A stretch of DNA of 64,000 nucleotides, taken from the NCBI GenBank assembly GCA_963576565.1, contig OY755044.1:42588735-42652734 (forward strand). The letters run 5' to 3'. Positions 56,724-64,000 of the stretch are shown in pieces (position 1 is the stretch's first letter; each line of letters begins with the position of its first letter). Made by a program: the position numbers and the translations under genes. The notes beneath the pieces are model-generated. The model saw only the letters and a list, made by a program, of their open reading frames with translations, was not told the DNA's origin and ran no database searches. This DNA is from Aspidapion aeneum (lineage: Eukaryota > Arthropoda > Insecta > Coleoptera > Brentidae).

Positions 56724-58044
56724 CCCACTAAGCACAAAATCGTAAAAAACGTTAAATAAATGTTGAAAAAAAAATGTTTTTTTCTAACACATATTTGTGT
56801 TAAAATTAAGTCAACTTTTGACACTAAAAAAACATGTAGAAAATCCTAACGAAAATTTCATGTAAAAGCATTACCAAAAATATATTTCTTAATAGGTAAC
56901 GTTAAGAAACCAGCATTAAAAAAACCATAATTTCACTAACATTAAAAATAATACCATCAATATATGGTTATTTTTATAATGTTTTTCCTAGATCTCATTT
57001 CTAACCTTGAATTAAAGATAAATAAAGCTAATAAATGTTTTGTTTTGTAAACATTAAAAAAATGATACTATAGAGGGCGCTGCCGCATAGTTCCACTACC
57101 AGAACGAGCCATCGCCATGTTTAGTTGCATTTCGCTGCGAGTTCATACGAGTCGATAGCAGATACGCTTTGTGCATTTTTGGTTACAATATTTACCTTTT
57201 GTAGAAACAAACATGGCAAATTAAAAGCACAATTATTAATAATGATAGTGAATACATATTTGGATAGGAACATTACTCCAGTTGTGTGGGAAAGATGGTA
57301 TAGTTAAAGAGCAACAAATGTGTATGCAGTGATCTAAATGAAGCACCCAACCTAAGGTAAGAAAGTAAACAAAAGAGAAAAAAATGGTTTTGTATGAAAT
57401 ATCGCATACCTAACATTATAGGTAATCAGACAGGGAATGCGACAATTCACCGCGAATGATTAGCCGCCGGACCTTAAGCCGCGTATTCATTTGAGGCCGA
57501 ATTAGCAGTGGGACGAAACGAATGGTTCGTTTGCATTCATGCTAAAATGAATAGGCGCCTTGAAATTGTTTGCCTTGTATTCACTTGAGCATGAATTGTT
57601 TGGCTCGTAGCGAGGCACTTACTACAAAATTATTGTTTACATAGAATTTAAAATTTTATTTTCAGAAGCTACGGATCCGAATTTCCTTTACTGAGTGTGG
57701 AGTTCACGAAAACCTCAACAGACTGTTGCTGCCCTGCGTTTCCAAAATAGAAGAATTTTATTTACGTTATTTATGTTACCTTATCTTTAGAGATATTTCG
57801 AAAAAATATATTTTTTCATTGTTAAAAAAACATTTATTTTTGAATGTTAGAAAAGCATTTCTTTTCTAATGTTAAAAATCAATATTTTTTTAACGTTCGA
57901 AAAACACTTTAAAAAAACGTTATAAAAACATAAGATTATTCTTTTTCACTATGAATATGACGTTAGAACTAACATCCAACCTCACGTTATGTTTTTAAAT
58001 TATATATTATTTTGACATTATTAAAACGTTTGTGTGTTTAGTGG
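56724..58044 (+). mobile_element. CCCACTAAGCACAA element, copy 2
   Basis: The left end is CCCACTAAGCACAAAATCGT and the right end TGTGTGTTTAGTGG, an imperfect inverted pair. The whole is an inverted copy of 48,193-49,544. No flanking duplication is evident. It holds a patch of GACAATTCACCGCG / AATGATTAGCCGCC words at 57,430-57,480. A plus-strand frame at 57,125-57,307 has no domain. Confidence 0.78.
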
Positions 58045-58185
58045 AAAAACCAAAATATTTTTTCTTTGCTGTTTTTAAGATCTAATATCTACTGAATCAA
58101 AATTTTACTCTTCCAAAACATCACTGCTAATGTATAAAATAGCCAAGGCATTTTTTAATCATAATAAACTTATTTCTATAATGGG

Positions 58186-58189
<4 letters not shown>

Positions 58190-58226
<37 letters not shown>
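58190..58226. repeat. (CT)n microsatellite
   Basis: About 17 CT units, nearly perfect. Confidence 0.95.
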
Positions 58227-58227
<1 letters not shown>

Positions 58228-58538
58228 AGCCCTCTAACTTTAACGACCGGGGCTTAAACTTAAAGTACCTACCTTAGCCTCCTCTTATACCGTCACTGCT
58301 CAGAAGGACAGGTTCTCTATAGATTTTGCTTATTAGTATTTTTTATTTCGGCTGGAAAGAAATATTCGTATTTTAGGTCTTTCGTCAGCTATAACATTTC
58401 TTTAAAATAACACATTCAACTTGGTTCCACTGTACTGGACAGACTTTTTAAGAAATATCAACACCATTACGATTATACGGAATTAATTAGTTATATAGTC
58501 ACTAATACTCATACGTAACACTTATCGTTGGTTTCTTT

Positions 58539-59415
58539 CAGTGGCGCACCGAGGAATATGCCTAGGGGGTGGGGTCAAGGCGTCTTGGGGGGGCCGAAGG
58601 CTCATGATGTCGAAGTTTAAGCTATTTTTTGTTTTTTCATGAAATATGTGGAAAATATGTAAAAAAATCTGAGGTTTGTGGGGACCCGGGCCGCATATTC
58701 ATATCTATCACCTGGAATAGCGAATCGGGTGAGCCCGAACGGATGCCGGACCTAGGCTCTTATCTATCACTTGTTAAGCAACGCGCCTTCATAACTAGCA
58801 CACGCAATCGCGAAATAAGATGTTAGTTCACCTTCAGCTGTGTAGCGAGCCATGTGCTTTTGTCTTATTTTGCAAAAAAGATTGCATATGCATATAGCAT
58901 GTGATGGATAAGAACTGAGCTCTATTTTTACCCTCATATAATTACCATCACATTGATGATTGTTCATTCAGAGTAAACTTGTCAACGGAAGAAGAAACGG
59001 AGGTGAGTTGTATTCACTGTTGAGGGTTCGGTTCGAAACAATGGTTCGGTTCGGTTCGGAACAACGGTTCGGTTCGGTTCGTATTATTTTTACCACCTCA
59101 TCAAAATCAGCTTGGCAATATTTGCGTGATGACAGACACACACAAAAATTGTGAAAATTGCATTTTTGATATCTAAGTAGGTATTTAAAAATTATTCAAT
59201 GTACTAAAATATCGCGATTGCACATGCTGGTTATGAAGACGCGTTGATAACATGTGATGGATAAGAGCTGCGCTCGAGCTCGCTTGATGCGCGATACCAA
59301 GTGATAGATATGAATATAACATGTGATGGATAAGAACTGAGCTCGGGCTCGTTCGAATCGCTATTCCAGGTGATAGATATGAATATGCGCCCGGGCCCCT
59401 CCTTGGTGCGCCCAT
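58539..59415 (+). mobile_element. hAT element, 877 bp, with perfect 8-bp duplication
   Basis: It starts CAGTGGCGCACCGAGG and ends CCTTGGTGCGCCCAT, flanked by GTTTCTTT on both sides (58,531-58,538; 59,416-59,423). The outer portions match the 153-bp MITE at 32,999. The extra sequence between about 58,690 and 59,395 is itself a palindrome (ATTCATATCTATCACCTGG mirrored near 59,365) with repeated ATGTGATGGATAAGAACTGA units. The region 59,026-59,085 carries GGTTCGGTTCGG pentamers. Confidence 0.88.
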
Positions 59416-59424
59416 GTTTCTTTA

Positions 59425-59552
59425 ACCAGTATCGGCCCATAATTTGCACCGGCTCATAAGGAACCGGCCTATGAGGCACCGGCCCATGAGGCACCAGCCT
59501 ATCAGTCACCGGCCTCTATGGCACAGGGCCCATATTACACCGGCCCAACGGA
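59425..59552. repeat. CACCGGCCCATGAGG minisatellite
   Basis: About eight imperfect units of 15-17 bp (CACCGGCTCATAAGG, ACCGGCCTATGAGG, CACCGGCCCATGAGG and variants). It resembles the word-built arms of the foldbacks, but no inverted partner is in the window. Confidence 0.85.
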
Positions 59553-59872
59553 TTTTTTTTTACTTTTCGCATATAGCCCACCCACTCCTGATGATGAGAT
59601 TAATTTTTTTTAATACTTAGTAGTAAAAAAGTATTAAAAAGCTGCTTTTACCAAATAGCAGGTTTTTAATAATAGCAGCCTTCGCTTTCGCAACAGAAGC
59701 CTTGGAAATTTGATGAACAAACCAATTTTATGATCAAAAATAAAATGTCCACAGCGATTTTTTTTCAATACTATTTAACGTTTCGACTAAGGGGGACGTG
59801 GCTTTAGAAAGGAATTGAGGACCAAAAAAACTTTCCGACCCACTCCTCGATTCAAAACGACACACCAAAACC

Positions 59873-60203
59873 TTTTTTTTTTTAACCAGGGTACCTACTC
59901 TAGTGTTAGCTCCAAAGCACCTTTTTGTTATATTCATTCTGACAGTTAAAATACATTCGAACCTCTATAATTCGAACCTGAAGGGACAACCAAAACAGTT
60001 CGAGTTATGGAGAGTTCGAGTTATAGAAACTCGAGTTACATGGGTTAAAATACATATAAAAAGTGCAGGCACCACTTAAAAGGTTCGAGTTATAGAGAGG
60101 TTCGAGTTATAGAGGTTCAAATGTATTTTAACTGTCAGAATGAATATAACAAAAAGGTGCTTTGTAGCTAACACTAGAGTAGGTACCCTGGTTAAAAAAA
60201 AAG
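59873..60203. mobile_element. Palindrome enclosing a pogo-like MITE
   Basis: Arms of about 77 bp (59,873-59,951 and 60,126-60,203) are near-perfect inverses; both contain ACCAGGGTACCTACTCTAG, the inverse AAAAAGGTGCTTTG, and TCATTCTGACAGTTAAAA. Confidence 0.88.
59954..60123. mobile_element. pogo-like MITE, 170 bp, TA target
   Basis: CATTCGAACCTCTATAATTC at the left and TTATAGAGGTTCAAATG at the right, with TA on both sides. It is homologous throughout to 8,753-8,937. The first bases of the TIR have mutated on both sides. A further isolated terminus, GGTTCGACTGTA, lies at 60,207. Confidence 0.88.
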
Positions 60204-60329
60204 ATAGGTTCGACTGTATTTGGAAATCATTTTTATTTATTGTTTTTCAAGTCAATTTAAAAAAAAAACCGGTTTTTAAAGGACTTAGTTGTCCTCCTTT
60301 CGAGAGGTCAAAATCGGTGTTAATCTAAC

Positions 60330-60483
60330 CAGTGCCGTAACTAGGGGGATGCGATCGGTGCCACCGCATAGGGCGTCAACGCCAGGGGTCGCCCTCAGGC
60401 GCCTTCTGAGTCATTTTTTGTAGAAGGGGAAGCGCCAAACTCTAATATTGCACCGGGCGCCAATCACCCTAGTTACGGCGCTG
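60330..60483. mobile_element. hAT-like MITE with CAGTGCCGTAACTAGGG ends
   Basis: CAGTGCCGTAACTAGGG at the left and CCCTAGTTACGGCGCTG at the right form a 17-bp inverted pair with one mismatch. GC-rich interior. No matching 8-bp flanks were seen. Confidence 0.8.
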
Positions 60484-61199
60484 ACCGAATAGTCTATGGA
60501 CAAATCAAGTTTCATGTGAAAGTCGTGCCAACTTTCTGCCGATAAGCTAACTTTCTCAAGGGCATCCCATGTATCAGGTTTTGACTTTTTGTCATTCTGG
60601 TGAATGCGTTTTTTGAAAGATATGGCGGATTCATAATGGCGAAAGGGCGTATCTTTAAAAAAATTGTAACTTTTTTATTTCGTATCCAATTTTCATGGAA
60701 CAAAGTTTAAAATACTTGCTTTGTAATGATTTTAAAAACATAATGGTCACAAAATATGTATTTTTTGGTATTTGTCAAAAAAAATTAAAAATTAAAAAAA
60801 AGGTAATTTTTTTTAATTTTTTTTTATAAAACTATTGGAGCCAGAAAAAAACGTTTATATAAAAAAGATAGCTATATTGATTCTTTATTTAAGTCTCGTT
60901 CAAATGTTTCAATGCGTTAATTAGTTTTTAAGTTATTTCCAAATAACTGGAAAAAATAGGAGCCTTTGGGGTATATTTAGAAAGTAACTTAAATTTGTTT
61001 AACATACCTAGCATATCAGGTTTTGACTTATTGTCATTGTTATAATCGCTCTTTTTTTTAATATGGCGGATTCAATATGGCGGAAAAGCATATTTAAAAA
61101 CAAATTGTATCTTTTTTATTTTTTATCCGATTTTAATACAACAAAGCTTAAATTACTCGATTTGAAATGTATTAAAAAAATACTTTTAAAATTTTTTAT

Positions 61200-62110
61200 T
61201 TTTTTTTTTTATATTATAAACAAGTGACAAAAATGATTTTATTTATTTTATTTTTTAGCTGACCCCCATATACGGACGTCGCTGAAGAGTTTATCATTAA
61301 TTAAACCCCACTGACTGACTGACAATAAAGTGTAAAACACATTTTGTCAATTAAGCTTAGTTTCTGAGAAAATTGGAAAAAACTTGAAACAGAATTATTT
61401 TTTTTTTGTGATTTGTAAAAATTCATTTAAGTTGCACAGACCTGTGAAGTTTTAATCTGAAGATAAATCTTACATTTTTATACACGTTAAAAAGGAAATT
61501 TTATTGTCTACAATCGACTGTAGGTTATAATTTTTGATAAAGAGCTTGGTTTTTAAGATAATCGGGTAAAACATGTTGTTTCTTTAATTTTTTTATATTT
61601 TCTTAATAAACGGACGCCGCTGGAGAGTTTGTCATACGCCTGACCCCACTGACTAATACATTGTTAAAAAGGAAATTTTATTTTCTACAATAAACGGCAA
61701 ATAATTTTTTTTCCAAAAAGCTTAATTTTTGAGAAAATTGGATATATAAAAAGTGATAAATTTAGTGATTTTTCAAAATTGATTTTATTTACGGACGCCC
61801 CTAAATTGTAATAGATAGAATTACCATCGCCTCGTTATACATCATTTAAAAGGCAATTCTATTGTCTATAACAAAGTATTGATGAAAATCGGGTAAAACC
61901 TGTAATAAACATGTTTCTTTTTCAAATTTATTTACACTACCTCAATAAACGGACGCCGCTGGAGACTTTGTCATTGGTCGTACCCCACTGACTTATATAT
62001 TGTTGAAAAGGAAATTTTATGGTCTACAATAAAGATTAGTACATATTTAAATTAAAATAATTTTTTTTCCAAAAAGCTTAGTTTTTCAGAAAATTTGAAA
62101 AAATTCTAAA
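61200..62110 (+). repeat. Array of the approximately 340-bp repeat, forward orientation
   Basis: The anchor ACGGACGCCGCTGGAGAGTT lies at 61,273, 61,610, 61,791 (truncated) and 61,949, giving a period near 338 bp with one unit broken in half. Shared words include TTAAAAAGGAAATTTTATTG and AAAAAGCTTAGTTTTT. Inverse of the array at 46,250-47,300. Confidence 0.78.
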
Positions 62111-62580
62111 AATTTCAGGACTTGGGGAGTCTGGGGGGCTTGGGGGATTTTGCAGCTAAAATTTAAAAAACTAATATAATATTATTTTTAAATTAGATTT
62201 TACACATTTTTGATTCATTTCTATGTCATTGTGTCTTTAGGGCGTCAACTTAGTTACATTTTTAGAAATTCGAACACCACTATATAAGGAGGGGGGATAA
62301 AACAATTGGACCAAAAACTTGCCCGGCAACATCCAAATCGTTAGTCTGTGGCCTGTTGTCAGCTAGGATCCATTGTCAAACTGCGGTCCCCATATTTTGC
62401 ATACTCAACTACCTCTAGCACCTGCACTATATTGTAAAAACTTTCGTCGATTGATATTCACTTTCAAAAATAACAATAACAACGTTGTTTGATAATTTCC
62501 ACCAAACAACGATAACAATAATAATAGAAATCACTAGTTTTACACGCCTCAGCTGCGTAAAGCCGCGCGCCGCCTTATAG

Positions 62581-62638
62581 TAGAGTCGCTGTATGTTGAC
62601 ATATTTATATCCAAATATGTCAACATTCAGGGACTCTA
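62581..62638. mobile_element. 58-bp near-perfect hairpin, miniature TA-target MITE
   Basis: TAGAGTCGCTGTATGTTGAC and its inverse GTCAACATTCAGGGACTCTA form a stem of about 25 bp with two mismatches around a short ATATCC loop. TA ends suggest a mariner-like or other TA-target insertion. Such a hairpin could also yield small RNAs if transcribed. Confidence 0.8.
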
Positions 62639-63115
62639 CGGTAGTCGTTTTGGTGACAACAACAACTTGTATACACCAAATTAAAGAAAAATGTTCATTC
62701 TAAAACTTTTATTTAAACTTTTTTTTTAATTTTGCTTTGGTGTTATTAAAAATGTGGGTTAAACTAGCTATACAAAAAAAAAGTAAAAATTGAGTTATTT
62801 TATTTTTTCTAAAGAAACGAAGCAAAATTTGGAAAAGTATAATAGAAAGTTATTTTATTACGGGTGTTTACTGATTCATTTGTAATTGCAACCCTCTACG
62901 ACTATTTTTAAGAAAGATACATCGTTTTAAAAAGTATCGTGCAAAAAAAAGTGGGGGGGGGCCATATCTTTAAAAAAACGGATTTACCAGAATGACAACA
63001 AGTCAAAACCTGATCTATGGAGTGCCCTCAACAAACTTGGCTTATCGGCAAAAAGTTGGCACGACTTGCACACGAAACCCCCTTTTAGGCCGATTTATCC
63101 ATAGACTATAACCTC

Positions 63116-63560
63116 TGTCCACCGGTTGCCACGCTTCTCCTTTTGTAAAATTTTATATTCAATTTTTACTCTTGTAGGATCGGATCTTAGTCCCCCGTAC
63201 CTCTGCAAAAAACTAACCAGATGTTACCCAGGCATAAAAATTCAAAACCGCCTACTTTTAAATTATGAATTATTGGCGAGGGGTTAAAAAGTTAAGTTGC
63301 GTACGTTTGCTTAAAAAATTTGAGGGTGTTGCAGTGTTTATGACGACAGGGAGAAGTAGCAATATTCGGAAATGAAAAATGCAAGATAATTTAAAATATT
63401 CGAGTTTTTTCTTTTTTCCGCTTTGCATTTTATTCGTCTTGTATAAATTTTGTATTATTTGTCCTACTCTCAGCGGCAGCGGGTACTTTATGAATGTGGG
63501 AGACCATATAATTTTAAAAAATGTTTGAAAAAAAAAGCCGGTAATGGCCATTATACTCTA
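63116..63560. other. No gene seen
   Basis: A minus-strand frame at 63,270-63,551 has no recognisable features. Confidence 0.4.
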
Positions 63561-64000
63561 ACCTACAACAAATACTAAAATGCTTAAATATGGATCAGAG
63601 AAACTACTAGAAAATCTCACATATATTATCAATCAATGCAGACATCCAGTACCTGATGATTGGAGAATTGCATTCATACCCTCAGTACATAAAAAAGGAA
63701 ACAGCTGGACTGCAACAATAACAGAGGAATTTTAGTAACCAGCACTCCAAGTAGATTGTACGGTAGGATTCTTAGAGATTTAATAGAATTAATGATTTGA
63801 ATTAGTGATACTGTTTTTTGTCTTAAACAAGTAATTGAGTAAAGGAGTGCCAGAAATATAGAGACTCATATCACAAAAAATATAGCCGTTATACATGCTA
63901 TTAACATAATGAATTTATCAGAGCATACATGTTTTCAAGGACGGAATATATGATAATTTTTGACAGTAACAGTATTACATAAATATCAGCTCTTAACTCT
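63560..64000 (+). pseudogene. RTE-like reverse transcriptase fragment, running off the window
   Basis: The frame from 63,580 gives MLKYGSEKLLENLTYIINQC and VPDDWRIAFIPSVHKKGNSW, the fingers region of an RTE-type RT (conserved P.dW..a....hKKG). A frameshift follows near 63,710, after which TSTPSRLYGRILRDLIE is readable in another frame; FCLKQVIE lies near 63,820. It complements the C-terminal RT part at 7,227-8,125 but is a separate, degraded copy. Confidence 0.75.

Larger units (their letters stand above)
60485..63115. mobile_element. Foldback enclosing the 340-bp repeat array
   Basis: The left arm (60,485-60,606) is inverted to 62,985-63,115, sharing CTATGGA, AAGTCGTGCCAACTTT, GCCGATAAGC, and CAGGTTTTGACTTTTTGTCA. 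A second direct copy of the inner part of the left arm lies at 61,015-61,170 (GGTTTTGACTTATTGTCATT, ATATGGCGGATTCA). Confidence 0.75.

Overview
This window looks like repeat-choked insect chromosome, possibly a beetle (the order is a guess). It is AT-rich. It carries an errantivirus with a baculovirus-F-like Env, Jockey-, RTE- and CR1-like non-LTR retrotransposons, hAT-, Tc1- and pogo-type DNA elements, and very many foldback/MITE palindromes. I found one convincing host gene, a tRNA-Ser(AGA) at 50,355-50,436 on the minus strand. No host protein-coding exon could be supported.

Layout. 1-7 kb: AT-rich intergenic DNA with hAT-type MITEs, including an 859-bp hAT element with a perfect 8-bp target duplication (6,008-6,866). 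7.2-8.1 kb: dead RTE reverse transcriptase. 8.1-11.9 kb: a Russian-doll palindrome holding a pogo-like MITE, an AT microsatellite, two smaller palindromes and a solo LTR. 13-17 kb: four further palindromic elements. 18.6-19.2 kb: a second solo LTR and a scrap of RTE-like sequence. 19.7-23.5 kb: two foldbacks, the second enclosing a dead CR1-like element. 23.9-31.5 kb: a full-length errantivirus on the minus strand, with gag, a -1 frameshifted pol, a spliced env, LTRs, primer site, polypurine tract and a CGCG target duplication.

32-34 kb: hAT MITEs. 34.2-39.8 kb: a pair of inverted ends enclosing two foldbacks, a TA-target MITE and a deleted Tc1 element. 40.3-43.7 kb: a 5'-truncated Jockey element with an 11-bp target duplication. 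46.4-47.1 and 61.3-62.0 kb: two inverted arrays of a roughly 340-bp repeat. 48.2-58.0 kb: a nested palindrome centred near 53 kb that also contains the tRNA. 58.5-64 kb: an hAT element, word-like minisatellites, pogo-type MITEs, another foldback, a 58-bp hairpin and a second RTE fragment running off the end.

The errantivirus is the only element whose genes all look intact. Gag and the protease/RT/RNase H/integrase polyprotein are linked by a slippery heptamer. Env appears to need splicing, with its start codon and signal peptide assembled at the junction. The most unusual window-wide signal is the set of modular foldback elements. Their arms are built from short degenerate 'word' repeats that differ between elements, several share one core motif, and they sit inside one another's loops.
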